From: Rhizomys pruinosus
Taxonomy: Eukaryota > Chordata > Mammalia > Rodentia > Spalacidae
NCBI GenBank assembly: GCA_009823505.1
Contig: VZQC01001015.1
Location: 466,568-530,567, forward strand
Direction: 5' to 3'
DNA: 64,000 nt
A program made the translations under genes and the position numbers. Of this stretch, positions 23,138 through 34,150 are shown in pieces. Numbering within the stretch: the stretch's first letter is position 1; each line of letters starts with the position of its first letter. The notes beneath the pieces were generated by a model. The model was not told where the DNA came from and ran no database searches. It was given only the letters and a program-made list of their open reading frames with translations.

Positions 23138-23286
23138 TTTTTTTTTTTTTTGAGACAGGGTCTCCCTGTAGTCCCAGCTGTCCTGGAACTCACTCTGTAG
23201 ACCAGGCTGGCCTTGAACTCACAAAGATCCGCCTGCCTCTGCCTCCCAAGTGCTAGGATTAAAGGCGTGTGCCACCACACCCGGCT
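23138..23286 (-). mobile_element. B1 SINE, full length
   Basis: A T-run of about 18 bp, 'gagacagggtctccctgtag', through to 'gtgccaccacacccggc'. Perfect 13-bp TSD 'tgtgtgactctct' at 23115-23127 and 23287-23299. Confidence 0.93.
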
Positions 23287-23299
23287 TGTGTGACTCTCT

Positions 23300-24167
23300 A
23301 AAAAGAAGGATCCAGTGATGGGCCTGATCCATGCAAGCTGGTATTTCTAGCCCTGTGAGCTCCTTTTTATCTGCTGTGATTTATGCATCTTACCCCAAAA
23401 TTCTCCAGGTGGAAGGAAAATATCCCTAGTAGGCTGAAGTCCAGCATCCATCAGACTGTAAATGGTATTACTTATGCGTCTCTACTTAACATTAGAACCG
23501 ATAGCTCTTTGACAGGTTTATAGCTGTCGAGTTCAGTGGCCAGTCATGCAGGACAATTATGTTGGAGCTAATTTGATGAATCAACTTGGTGCTATCCCAT
23601 AGTCCCCACAGCCCTCTGGAGAGTACGTGTCCAATTTTCTTCTGAAGGTCAAAAAGCAGCTTTGAAAGTTGGGCAATTGTGTCCCATCCTTAGGATCATC
23701 TAATAGAAAATGTTCTTGCCTGGTGCCAAAAATGGGAAAGAGCCCTCAGTAATGTCATTAGAGCCATCCATCAGGCCCCTGTCAGTTGTGACATAGGGTT
23801 CCAGAGGCCAGTAAGTGTCCTGTGGGCCCTTGAATAACTTCGTGGTGAGGGAAGCGAAGAGTTCACTCTCTAAGCATTTGGGGGGTCAGACCCTGGGGAA
23901 AGATTATTTCTCATGGCTGGATTCTGTTTGAACAGGACTTGTGAGAACGGACGGACGAGGAGGCGTAAAGATTTCCTGAGTTCCTTCCCCCTCTTCCTGA
24001 TTAGCTTTTTCCAGCTCCCTGCCTCCCAGGAGGTTCCCCTCGCAGCAGTTGAAAGAGGCGTGTGGGAGTGCACACTCCCAGGCAGAAAGCTTGCCCTTAC
24101 CACCTCGCCATTGTGCAATGCAGGGCCAGGCTGTTATTACTCTGTAACTTTCCTTGCTCTGTGAAAT
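23300..24167. other. Unique sequence; 23380-23720 looks conserved
   Basis: No gene recognised. The block is repeat-free and includes 'gacaattatgttggagctaa', the kind of AT-rich word found in conserved noncoding DNA. Confidence 0.35.
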
Positions 24168-24189
24168 GTGAATAATCCTGGTTCATACT

Positions 24190-24413
24190 TCACGAATTGC
24201 TGCAGAGCCAATTACAGCCATGAACCCCATAAGGACGTTTTATGGATGACGGGTTACATACATGAGGGTGGTCCTGTGAGATTACACAGAGCTGAATTCC
24301 CTACGGCTCAGGGTCTCATCCCTATTGCCGTACCACAGAGAATTCCGAGTGTGTGTTTGGTGATGACTCTGTAAACAAACCTGCAGAACTTCCAGTCAAA
24401 TAAAAGTATAACT
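24190..24413 (+). repeat. Ancient interspersed repeat, left part
   Basis: Segments such as 'ggtggtcctgtgagatta', 'gtgtttggtgatgactc' and 'tgtaaacaaacct' followed by 'taaaagtata' strongly recall an element frequent in primate genomes. Its right part resumes at about 25036. I cannot name the family. Confidence 0.5.
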
Positions 24414-24560
24414 GAGCTGGGGAGAGAGAGCTCAGTTTTTTTTTCTAAGGCACTTGCCATCAAGCTGGACAACGACTTGAGTTTCATCCGAAGGACTCAC
24501 ACGGTGGAAGAAGAGAAAAAACTTCTGCAAGTTGTCCTCCGACTTCCACATGTGCACCAT

Positions 24561-24610
<50 letters not shown>

Positions 24611-24645
24611 CATACACAAGAAATAAAAGTAAAAATTGTAAGTAT
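24414..24645 (+). mobile_element. B3 SINE with (GT)n
   Basis: 'gagctggggagagagagctc', 'ggcacttgccatcaagctgg', 'gttgtcctccgacttccac', then (GT)n and an AAATAAAA tail. It is inserted in the ancient repeat. Confidence 0.75.
24561..24607. repeat. (GT)n microsatellite
   Basis: About 23 uninterrupted GT units in the B3 tail. Confidence 0.95.
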
Positions 24646-24655
24646 AGCATATAAT

Positions 24656-24768
24656 CTGGCATGGTGGTGCATGCTTTGCAATCTCAGTCCTTGGGAGGAG
24701 GATGCCTTAAGTTACAGGTCAGTCTGGGGCATAAAAAGAGACTATGTCTTGAAAATAAGTAAATAAAT
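24656..24768 (+). mobile_element. Truncated B1-like SINE
   Basis: 'ggcatggtggtgcatgc', 'tcttgaaaataagtaaataa'. Diverged, with internal deletions. Confidence 0.6.
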
Positions 24769-24769
24769 G

Positions 24770-25020
24770 AGGGCTGGAGAGATAGCCTAGCAGTTAAGAG
24801 TGCCGACTGCTCTTGCAGAGGACCCGGGTTCGATCCCCAGCACCCACATGGCGGATGAAAACCGTCTGTAACTCCAATTCCAGGAGAACTCCAGTTCCAG
24901 GGGAATCTGAGACCCTCTTCTCACCTCCGAGGCATTGCACGACACAGGTGCACAAACCTACATGCAGACAGTACACTCATACACATACAAAAATAAATAA
25001 AATTTAAAAAAAATTTTTTA
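24770..25020 (+). mobile_element. Young B2 SINE with 17-bp duplication
   Basis: Complete B2 inserted in the tail of the B1-like element. Imperfect TSD 'aataagtaaataaat' (24754-24768) and 'aataagtgaacaaat' (25021-25035). Confidence 0.88.
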
Positions 25021-25035
25021 AATAAGTGAACAAAT

Positions 25036-25140
25036 AGCCTGAATAGTAATGTGGTGTTTATTACTTGGTAATGACAATAAACTATTCTGTTACCAGGTTT
25101 GAGGTTTACTATTTAAAGTGTAATCTTTGTTCTTAGAACA
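25036..25140 (+). repeat. Ancient interspersed repeat, right part
   Basis: 'ttacttggtaatgacaataa', then 'ctattctgttacc' and 'gtttactatttaaagtgtaa' continue the element interrupted at 24413. Confidence 0.5.
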
Positions 25141-26139
25141 GAAGTTGACTGTCAACAGACTTCTATGTCATATCAGCCTCGTGAATCTTGGGATGACGAT
25201 ATCTGTTCTTTGACCCATTACCCACTGGTTTAGATATGTACATGCTTTGATGTTTATATAACAAGCAAATCAACTAACAGAACACTTTCTACAACATTTC
25301 CCTGTGGCCACAATGTGGGACGGCACACTGACACATACAAGGAGACGTAAACAGGCCCGAGATGTGGCTAGTTTTCAGACATCAAACTGTCTGACTGCAG
25401 ACTACTGAATGTTGATAACTTTCTGTGCTTGGAAAACGATAGCACAGAATTAATTCTAACAGATGAATAAAAATGCTATGATATGATTCACAGCTGGTAT
25501 GGTTTTTTTTTCCCAAAATCACTAGCAAAAAGGCTAATCGTACTGTTAGAGAGTGAAGCTAATTTCTGAAATTGGAAGCAGACTTTCTTTATTCATAATA
25601 AGAGTCACCAATAGGTAGAACAGGCCAAATGGGGGCGGTTCACTGAACTATGAATCAGTTTTTCCGGGTGTTTTGCACACATGCTCCAGAGAGTCTCTTG
25701 CATGAGCATCAATGTGTGAGGTGGGAGTCTCTAGCTCCAGCAGTTCCCACCCTATGCCCAAAGTCACGTGACTACCCTGCACTTGGGTACTAGTATCATT
25801 ACATCCAGAGAAATGAGGTAAGATTATTCAGACCTTGAAGACCACGGGTCAGGTCCTGGCTCATAGAAGATTCTCTGCAGTTTTACACCAACACTCCCCT
25901 GGATCTCTGTGCCACTCACTCCAAACCACTTTTGGATAGTAAACAGGATACCAGTGGCAAGCTGACAGCGAGGTATCTCTGGAGCCCAGCAGGGCGGGAG
26001 TCACGTTGTCTTCTCAACAGACACTTCTTGAGTGAGTGAACGGAGGATTGAATCAATGAGTAATTGACTAGGCTGAGCTTAATTTACTATAATACTCTGT
26101 TCAGTTGTAAATGAGTGCGTGGGACACAGAGGACAGCCA
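25141..26139. other. Unique sequence, no gene seen
   Basis: A possible MIR remnant lies around 25660-25800 ('caaagtcacgtgacta'). Otherwise nothing recognised. Confidence 0.35.
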
Positions 26140-26265
26140 CAGTTAAGAACACAGACTGTGAAGTTAGGGGACCAGGTGCTAATCTGGCCTGGGATGCACC
26201 AGCCAGTTATCCTTGGGCAGATTGTTGAATTCCTCTGAAGCTGTTTCCTCATTGCAACTTGACTG
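26140..26265 (+). mobile_element. MIR SINE
   Basis: 'agaacacagactgtgaagtta', 'ccttgggcagattgttgaa' and 'ctgaagctgtttcctca' follow the MIR core order. Confidence 0.7.
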
Positions 26266-26929
26266 TCGTCAGTAGCTATGCTTGAGTGTGGTTGGCTTGT
26301 AAGGAGATGCTAACAAATCCTTTCCAATAGTCTTTGTGAAATCTGGTGCCTGATACAGACATCAAAAATCCACCACATGATGCCCATGAGGAAACAGTCT
26401 TCCGGACACCTGTCCAGCTTCTCAGATGAACTCGCAGCAATGGCGGCAGCTTGCAAGTCCTATGCAAGCTCAAACCAGGCAAAATCCCAGCACAGACATG
26501 GGGATATGGGGAAGAAACCCCAACCCTAGCTGGGGAATTATTGGAAACCAAGATGGCTGCTGGGAGTGGCGAGTCGGTCTCTTTCAAGGATGGACTCTTG
26601 ATGCTTTGACCAGGCTCCAGTGGATGCACCTGGACTGAAGAACATTTGAGGACACAAGGTAGACTCTATAGTCTTTATTACATATAAAATAGAGTAGATT
26701 AAATTGGGCGCAAATCAGTAAAGGGTGGTGCGACTCGGATAGGGGATCTAAATACCATCATATGGTGCTGCATGAAAATTGCAAAAAAAAAAAAATCAAT
26801 CACTCGATCAATAAAAATTAAAATCCTAAAAAAGTAAAATAAAATCCACCACCCAATACCCCCCTGGGTGCTCAGTGCCAATGATAAAGAACACGGGTAG
26901 ATCAGGTGTCGGCGTTCATGGAGTGATTT
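26266..26929. other. Unique sequence, no gene seen
   Basis: Two short frames at 26276-26638 on opposite strands overlap and lack domains. An A-run lies at about 26783-26795. Confidence 0.4.
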
Positions 26930-27140
26930 TAGATGCGCTGGACTTCCTGATAGTAGACAAGAATGACAGGGCTGCAGGTGGGTTGGTTGTGTGACAAGAG
27001 GTAGTTACAATAGGCTCCTTTGAGGAGGGACTTGAGTCAGCATCTTCAAAGAGAAGGGGGCCAGAAAAGATTTGCATACAGGGCCTCCCATGCTGAGGGA
27101 ACAGCAAGTGCAAAGGTCCTGGACTGTAAATTGGCACATT
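26930..27140 (+). repeat. Ancient mammalian repeat, family uncertain
   Basis: 'gagggaacagcaagtgcaaa' with upstream 'ctttgaggagggacttgagt' is the same old family as at 795-1215 and 32325-32690. Confidence 0.45.
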
Positions 27141-27740
27141 ATCTACTCAAGAGTGGACCATGGTACAGCCCAAAAGCTTGTTACTATAGGACTCCAAAGA
27201 TCAGTGAACTGCCTGCCATTCTAGGTGAGATGGGAGAACTTGTCAGGCTTGTCAAGCTCTCCATCAATAGGCTCTGCATTCCTTTTCGAGGACAATTGCC
27301 CCAGCAGTTGGGAACATTGCAGAGGGCTGTGGATTGGGGAGGAGGGGGCAGGTGGGCAAGGTGGGAGACTCCTCCTCTGTGAGGAGTAACCACAAGGGTA
27401 CGAGCGTGTGTGTGTGAGAGAGACGTGAGGAGCCCAGACACCAAGAGAGACGTGACCACAGGCTCTAGGTTAAAAAGAGCTGGAGAAGGAGGCATCTGGC
27501 TTCTGGCATTCAGTTCTGAGCCCCGCCCTGGGGCCTCAGCGGCATCTCTGTCCCTGGCTGCTTCTTGGTGGCTGGCCTCTGGGCCTGTATCTCCATAGCA
27601 ATGGCTTTTCTGTTCTCCCATGGGCCCCAGCTGGACAGCATCTGGATCTCAGGTCCTGGGAGACAGACTATTCTCAGTGTATCAAAGGTAGAAGGGCACT
27701 CAACTGGACTGTTTCTAGAATGACTTAAAAAGAAATGAAT
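27141..27740. other. Unique GC-richer sequence, no gene seen
   Basis: The 145-residue minus frame (27184-27621) and 120-residue plus frame (27020-27382) overlap without domains. I do not support them as genes. Confidence 0.4.
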
Positions 27741-27744
27741 TCAA

Positions 27745-27850
27745 GCCAGACCTGGTGGCACACACCTTTAGTCCTAGCACTCTGGAGCTGAGGCAGGGGG
27801 AGATAGAGGCCCTGAGGCTGCAGGGAGTCTGTTTCAAAAAATACCAAATA
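27745..27850 (+). mobile_element. Truncated B1-like SINE
   Basis: 'gccagacctggtggcacaca' to 'gtctgtttcaaaaaatacc', with a shortened body. Confidence 0.65.
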
Positions 27851-27854
27851 TACA

Positions 27855-28110
27855 GGCTGGAGAGTTGGGTCAGTGGTTAAGAGCACTGGGTACTCTTGCA
27901 GAGGACCTGGGTTTAGTTCCCAGCACCCACATACGTGGCAGATAACAACTGTCTGTAACTCCACACCCTCTTCTGACCTCCACAGGCATTACTTGACACA
28001 GATACATGTACATACATGCAGACAATACACTCATACACAGAAAAGAAAAATGATAAGTAAAATATTTTAAAGTTAACATATAAATGAATGAATAAATAAA
28101 TAAATAGTCA
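27855..28110 (+). mobile_element. B2 SINE, older
   Basis: 'ggctggagagttgggtcagtgg' 5' end, a deletion across the 17-bp module region, and an (AAAT)n tail. Confidence 0.82.
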
Positions 28111-28185
28111 ATGTTTTTACAAGCCCTATTCAAGGTCATAAAATGTTTTAAGGAAATGTTCTATAAAAACTTTAGGGCAGGCAGG

Positions 28186-28402
28186 GGCTGCAGAGATGGC
28201 TTAGCAGCTAAGAGCACTGGCTGTTCTTGCAGAGGACCCCGGTTCAATTCTCAGCACCCACAATAGCAGCTAACAATGTAATTCCAGTTCCAAAGGATCC
28301 AACACCCTCTTCTGACCTCCTCAGGCATTGCAGGACATGGGTGCACTTACATATACACAGACAATACACTCATACACATAAAATAAATAATAAAGAAAAA
28401 AC
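28186..28402 (+). mobile_element. B2 SINE, older
   Basis: 'ggggctgcagagatggctta' 5' end, single module and an AAATAAATAA tail. Confidence 0.82.
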
Positions 28403-28765
28403 TCAAGGGTGATCAGAATGAAAATTGATGAGCCTACCATATAAACTGGGAACTGATAAAGGCTGGGTATTGCATGATGCCGTGTTTTCCTCTAACACAA
28501 CAGGGCCACGTTGCACTCAGTCACTGACTTAGCACACGTCTGCTGTTTGTTTGCTCTCTGATGGGACACAGGGAGGGCAAGATGGGAGATGGCTGTGCTC
28601 TCACAACACTCCCAGTTGAATGGTTACCAGGAACTGAAGCAACGTGCACTGGCTTCATAGCACAGAGGTACCTGTTTGTGTACCAGAGAGTGGACCTGCC
28701 AGGCCAGGCAGAGTAAATACGGCAGCACTAAGAAGCAACACGGAACTATTAACATCAGGTAGACC
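28403..28765. other. Unique sequence, no gene seen
   Basis: Nothing recognised. Confidence 0.4.
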
Positions 28766-28767
28766 AC

Positions 28768-28862
28768 ACTCAGGAGGCAGAGGCAGGAGGATTGCCATAA
28801 GTTCGAGACCAGCCAGGGCTACATAGTGAGACTATCTGAAAAGACAATCAAACAATAAAACA
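28768..28862 (+). mobile_element. B1 SINE, 3' part
   Basis: 'caggaggcagaggcaggagg' to 'agactatctgaaaagacaa'. The 5' part is missing. Confidence 0.7.
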
Positions 28863-29343
28863 CAGGTAGATACTACTAAACATGAGGCTGATCTATTTAT
28901 TAAAGGACTGGTGATTATATACCGTGTACATTTGCAGGGTTCACTTAGACAAAACACACTTGTTGGCCTTTAGGACAGACATTTCATAAATAATCCTTCA
29001 GTGCCATGCTCCCACGTCAGATTTCCCTCCAGCTCAGTGAGGAGTTCCAGCTTCATAGCAGAGAACAAAAGACTGCATATCCTGCTCTGTGTAGAACCAC
29101 AGACCAAGGAAAAATGGACAGAGTCTACTAAATCTGAGCCACACACAGCCAGGAGCCTATAGGAGTGCTGGTTCCTCTTTGCTGACATGGCTTTGTTCCT
29201 TGTTGTTGGGTTTGAATGCGGCATCTGCTTAGTTCAAGAGACTTTGACCTGAAGAAGCCGGTGGCATCTGAAGCTCTGTTGGAGATGTTTACAGTCCTTG
29301 AAAACTAAATTTCAACTTTCATTTTAGAAAAGTAACAGAGACT
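28863..29343. other. Unique sequence, no gene seen
   Basis: No repeat or coding signal recognised. Confidence 0.4.
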
Positions 29344-29344
29344 G

Positions 29345-29612
29345 GGGCCTGGAGAGATGGCTCAGTGGTAAAGTGTTTGCTGTGTAAACTTGAAGAAATG
29401 ATTTTGGTCCTCAGGACCCATGTAAAAGTCCAGGCGTGGCAGCGCATGCCTGTCACCCCAGAGATGGAGAACAGAGACAGGTAGATCTCTGGAGCTCCTT
29501 GGCCAGCCAGCCTAACTGAGTCAGAGAGCTCCAGGTCCCAGTGAGAGCCTCTGTCTCAAAAAACAAGGTGGACAGTTCCTGAGGACAGACACCTGATGTT
29601 GTCTGGCCTCCA
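29345..29612 (+). mobile_element. RSINE1 SINE, near complete
   Basis: A tRNA-like 5' unit ('ggcctggagagatggctcag'), then 'ccaggcgtggcagcgcatgc', 'gagctccaggtcccagtgag' and an end 'tgtctggcctccacattca'. Confidence 0.8.
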
Positions 29613-29616
29613 CATT

Positions 29617-29700
29617 CATTCACACATATGTACATTCACACTCTCATATGCATTCACACATATGTACATTCTCACTCTCATATGCATTCATATGCATGTG
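29617..29700. repeat. 34-bp tandem repeat in SINE tail
   Basis: Units of 34 bp at 29617-29650 and 29651-29684 differ at one position, followed by a partial third. They grew from the CA-rich tail of the RSINE1. Confidence 0.85.
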
Positions 29701-29749
29701 CACTTATACACAAACACATGCATACACACATACACATACAAAAATTTAA

Positions 29750-30135
29750 AAAGAAAAGTGCATTTATGTTCTGAATATATGTAATATTCATGTGTAATAT
29801 ATGTTTGTGTAATAGTTACATGTATGAGAGAAAAATGTATTATGTATATCATATTATACATGGTAGATATGGTCATTATATTATTTATCACACGTATTAT
29901 GTTTATTACATATGTACTGTGAAACTATGTTACATATTTATGAAAGTATATAGCATTCCCATGAATACATTATAAAACATAATGTATTATTATGATACGT
30001 AAATTTTACGATATGTATGTGTTTAGATAGACAAAAGTTTTAAGTGGAATCATATGGCTTATATTTGTTTTAATTTACCATTTTACTTAAAACATCATGT
30101 ATACCATTTTAATCATTAAATATTCTTTTCTGTTT
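29750..30135. other. Strongly AT-rich sequence
   Basis: TA/ATG-rich DNA with many short palindromic words (atatat, tacgta-like). No gene recognised. Confidence 0.5.
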
Positions 30136-30832
30136 CAACAGCTTCCAGCAACTCACTGTTGAAAGACAGAGTACTGTAATTTATTTAATTGTAGTATTCG
30201 TGCACTGTAATCCTTCCATATTGGACATTTCCATTTCAGCTACCTCCTTCCCCAGAGGGAACACCCTATTAGCTAAATAAGGATTATTTCCTGAGGACCA
30301 ACTCTTAGGTGTGGCTTCCTCGCTTGCTTGAGTCTCCCAGCTCCTGCCACTGGTCTGCACACTGAGTCCCTTAGGTGTGTGGTAGAAACTTGACAAATAT
30401 AGGCAGACATGGGTTTGTGTTTCCCCAGTGACATATTCTTCTGCACAAAAGCAGGTGACTCTCCGCATCAGGCCACGGCTCAGCAGCCAGAGTCCTGGTC
30501 TGATCTTTGCCCCTCAGCTTCTCTTCCCATGACCTAACAGACTGTCACATGGCCCTAAGACACCTTGTCAGCTCCATAGCACTTAAATAAGAGAAGTGGC
30601 TTTAGTTCCTCTCATCCTCTCATTCCCTATGCTAAATATTTTCTAATTAAATGTCTTGGGTTGTCATCTATGTTCTTCCCAGGCTTGGGCTTGTCAGCCA
30701 GACCTATTTCCAGGACCTGCTTCTATGGTCACAGAGCACGTGGGCCGTTGACCTGCTCTGTGGCAGGAGCTGATCTGTCCAGACATAGTTGGTGTGACCA
30801 GGCTTCTTGAAGAGCCTTCTGTGTCAGAGTAA
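30136..30832. other. Unique sequence, no gene seen
   Basis: No repeat recognised. A 95-residue minus frame (30181-30468) has no known domain. Confidence 0.4.
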
Positions 30833-30837
30833 AGTTT

Positions 30838-30845
30838 CTCTCTCC

Positions 30846-30914
<69 letters not shown>
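30838..30914. repeat. Compound (CT)n(AC)n microsatellite
   Basis: About 29 CT units with one early TGTC interruption, then 9 AC units. Confidence 0.95.
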
Positions 30915-31200
30915 TCTGCGTGCAGGTATCCATGGTGCTAGTACCTATAGAGGTCAGAGGTCAATGTCAAATATCTTTCCTGTCTGTCTCCATCATATTT
31001 TTGAGACCATAGCTCATTGATCCAGCTGCTTGAGTGTCCAGAAAGCCCCAGGGATCTTCTTTGCCCCCTGGTGCTGGGGCAAGGGGCTCATACCACCATA
31101 CCTGGCTTTTCACAGCAGGTGCTGGGCATAGAGCTTAGGGCCTCAGGCTTCATGCTCGCTTGGCAAGCACTTCATTAGCCAAGCAATCTCCAGAGCTCTG
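30915..31200 (-). mobile_element. RSINE1/B4-like SINE
   Basis: It starts beside the AC run that forms its tail. The body has 'gaggtcagaggtcaatgtc', 'aagccccagggatcttctt', 'taccaccatacctggctttt' and the end 'tggcaagcacttcatta'. Confidence 0.7.
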
Positions 31201-31925
31201 GAGTGAGCCCTTTCTCTTGAATAAAGCAGACTATTTTGGGGCTGCTGGGTGCATGGCTAGGCTTACTCTAAGCATGCCAAGGTGCCTGTGTGTGGGATGC
31301 AGAGCCCAGGCCCCTGGCTTGGCCAGTCCACTGCCTACAAGGTTTGCCCGTGGGTTTCTAGCCCACCTCTCTCCACACATCACTTCCTGAGGTGTAGCAG
31401 GGCCGTGTGCACAATGCCCGGGTGAGGGGTGTCTGGGAAGGACTCACAGCTTATCCATGGCTTCTCGGCACCTGTCCCGGTGTGTCACTAACAGTGACAT
31501 GCAGTCTGCTGACAGCTCAGGCTCAGGCATTGTTTCCAGAGTAAGAATCCTAAAGTCTTCCATGAAGCCCCTTGATCCTTCCAGTTCCTTTCTGGTCATT
31601 TCTACAAGTTAGGCTTTGGGTTTAAGAAACAGAAACAAAACATCCTATCTGGCTTCTAATTTATATCTGGGCTATTCCTAGTAAAGAACATGTGATGTCT
31701 GGATATCAATATCTGTCGCCCACCATGTCCTTCCTGTGCAAGGCATTAGGCTTTCCACCTGCACCTTTATCAGATCCATTTCATAAGAGTCTAAAAGTAG
31801 TGGCATTCTGGCTGCCTTTTCTTAGAAGAAAACCCCAAGTCTCCATCTTTAGGAGCCTCCACCTCAGCTCACCCCACCCATTCTCCCTCCCTTCTCCTCC
31901 TTCCAGCCGCACTGACTGATGTTAC
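31201..31925. other. Unique sequence, no gene seen
   Basis: Nothing recognised. Confidence 0.4.
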
Positions 31926-31929
31926 TTGT

Positions 31930-32335
31930 TACCAGACGCTGAGTTCTGTCCTCCCCCTGGGCCTTTGCACCTGCTATTCCTGCTGCAGCGTACACACCTG
32001 TCCCCCCTCCCTCCTTTTCCTCTACACATAGGGAAACCCATTTCCTGTCTTCAGATGCCCCATCTCCAGCTTACACTCAACATAGACCTGAAAAGAAATC
32101 TTTACAGGAATAAAGATAACCCCTATTTCCCAGCCACCCTTTATTGCCTCCCCCCAAACTTCTCCTAGTCCCAAATGAATTAGATCTTTTTGTTCTTTAT
32201 TTTGTCCACCTGGATGTTTCTCGATCACAAGGCAGGGAAGCCACCCTTGTCTCTCCAGTGCTGTTTTGTCAACGTCTGTCACTGGCAGTTGCTCAGTAAG
32301 TGTGTGTAAAACAACTGAATCCATTGAACAAATGT
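31930..32335 (+). mobile_element. L2 LINE 3' end
   Basis: 'ctgggcctttgcacctgcta' matches the well-known L2 motif. The order then continues with 'cttcagatgccccatctcc', 'ttctttattttgtcc' and 'gttgctcagtaagtgtgtg', as in the L2 3' terminus. Confidence 0.65.
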
Positions 32336-32690
32336 TTACAAAGCACCTTCAGTGTATTTGACTCCGTTCTGGCTATGGAGAGATGGGCAGTGAGGAAAAG
32401 CCAATGGAAAGCCGGGTGCCAGAAGACAGGTCCCAATATGTAACAGGTCACCTATCTGATAGTGTTAGTGGAAGCTGGGCTGCTCCCAAATAAAGCCTTT
32501 CTGACGAGGTGGCATTTGTAGAAAGGTCTGAATCACACAGATAAACTGGGAGCAAAATTCCCAAGGGAGGAGTAGCCTATGCAAAGGTCCTGGGGCAGAA
32601 GCTTGATAATGGAACAAGCTTGGGTAGTTCCAGGAAGTAAGGGCTAAGACAGAAGGAAAGGTCATGTGAAGGTCACCCAGGAGTGATGTG
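32336..32690 (+). repeat. Ancient mammalian repeat, family uncertain
   Basis: 'gcctttctgacgaggtggca' and 'gcaaaggtcctggggcagaa' mark the same family as 795-1215 and 26930-27140. Confidence 0.5.
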
Positions 32691-33745
32691 GGAACATGAG
32701 TAAAGACCGATAGCTCAACAGTGAGGCAAGAGGCAGAATGGGTGCTCTGAGGCCAAGTTTTTGCCCCATGTTGTGACTGTCCACCCCTCGCTTTCCTCTC
32801 TGTTTACTATGAGCAACGTGAGGCCCAGCCCTTCCCAGAAGCCTGGTCCTACCCACAGACGTGTGCAATGAAGGGCTTGTTTTGCAGTGTGGTCCTGTTT
32901 GTAGGGAGCGGCATTGTCTGTCTTGCAGACACCTGACACCCCATTCCCCAGGTGATGGAGTGACTTCTCTGCTGATGACAGAGTGACCTGGATTGCATCA
33001 GCTTGTCTCCTTAAGTGACAGCCCGTGCTCCCTCCCAGACTTTGACACCTGCAGCCTGGCACTCCGCCAGGTGCGGGTTCCTGTGGCTGCTTCAATTCAC
33101 ACAGCAGCTGCCTTCGTTAGTTACCGTGCTATAAACCCCATCCCCAGCATTACCACTCAGCTCTCTCTCAGATGCCAAGGGAGAGGTATCCTTTCCCTCC
33201 TGTGGTAAGCAGAGGCCTCTCCTAAGTCCCCCACCTTGCTTCCTTGTGCGCTCTTTACTGGTATAGTAGAAGAAAGCTTTTGCATATTTTATTTGTGAGG
33301 ACTCTGATTTCCAAGTGGTTAGAAACCCACTGGGTTTAAATCACGAAGAGCAATGTATTGGATCATATCTCCAAAATATCAAGCAAGCTTTGGCTGTGGT
33401 CAAGTCGATTTTAAGAACTCAATGATGTCCGTTTGAACGTGGTCTTAATTCCTGCATCCTGGCTTTCTTCCGGAAATGTCTATTCTCAGGATGTAGCAAG
33501 ATTCGGAAGTTTGCATCCCTAATACGTCAATCACCCGAGATTTGATTTATAATATTTCTAGTAGACTCAGAATAGCGTCTTCTTGGCTCACATTGGTGCC
33601 CAAGGAAAGGTAATGCCCTGCACCTGCATAGCCCTTGAGCCAACACAGAAGGGGTAGCCCACAGTTCTCTCCCAAAGCAACAAAATGAAAGGAGAGGCTT
33701 CTCAAAACTGAAGTCAAATTGCCAGGTGCTGGGTGCTAGACCAAC
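32691..33745. other. Unique sequence; 33240-33560 looks conserved
   Basis: No gene recognised. 33240-33560 is repeat-free, AT-rich and even in composition, a candidate conserved noncoding stretch. Confidence 0.35.
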
Positions 33746-33758
33746 AGGATCACCTCTT

Positions 33759-33984
33759 TTTTTTTTAATTTTATTTATTTTTATGTATATGAATGTACTG
33801 TCTGCATGTAGGTTGGTGCACCCGTGTCGTGCAATGCCGCGCAGGTCAGAAGAGGGTGTCGGATTCCCCTGGAACTGGAGTTTAAGATGGTTCTCAGCCG
33901 CCATGTGGGTGCTGGGAATCAAACCCGGGTCCTCTGAAAGAGCAGTCGGCACTCTTAACCGCTAGGCCATCTCTCCATCCCCCA
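33759..33984 (-). mobile_element. B2 SINE, intermediate type
   Basis: It has the young 'ccgctaggccatctct' A-box region but only one 17-bp module. TSD 'gatcacctctt' at 33748-33758 and 33985-33995. Confidence 0.9.
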
Positions 33985-34009
33985 GATCACCTCTTAAACA
34001 TTCTCTTTG

Positions 34010-34150
34010 TTAATCTTCAGATAACCCTATGGCATGGTACCACAGCCACTGTGTAAATGAAGACACAGGCCCTGTGATACGCTCAGCTAAACTCATGCAT
34101 CTGGAGGCACAGTAGGATCCAAGTTCACACCCATCTCTCAGATCGCATGG
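34010..34150 (-). mobile_element. MIR-like SINE
   Basis: 'ttcagataaccctatggcat', 'gtaaatgaagacacaggccc' and 'gatccaagttcacacc' fit minus-strand MIR. Confidence 0.5.

Noticed and set aside
27184..27621. 145-residue minus-strand frame
   Set aside because: It overlaps a plus-strand frame of similar length, contains a GT-repeat translation and shows no domain.
33527..33952. 141-residue minus-strand frame
   Set aside because: Its N-terminal half is a B2 read in reverse, and the rest lacks any domain.
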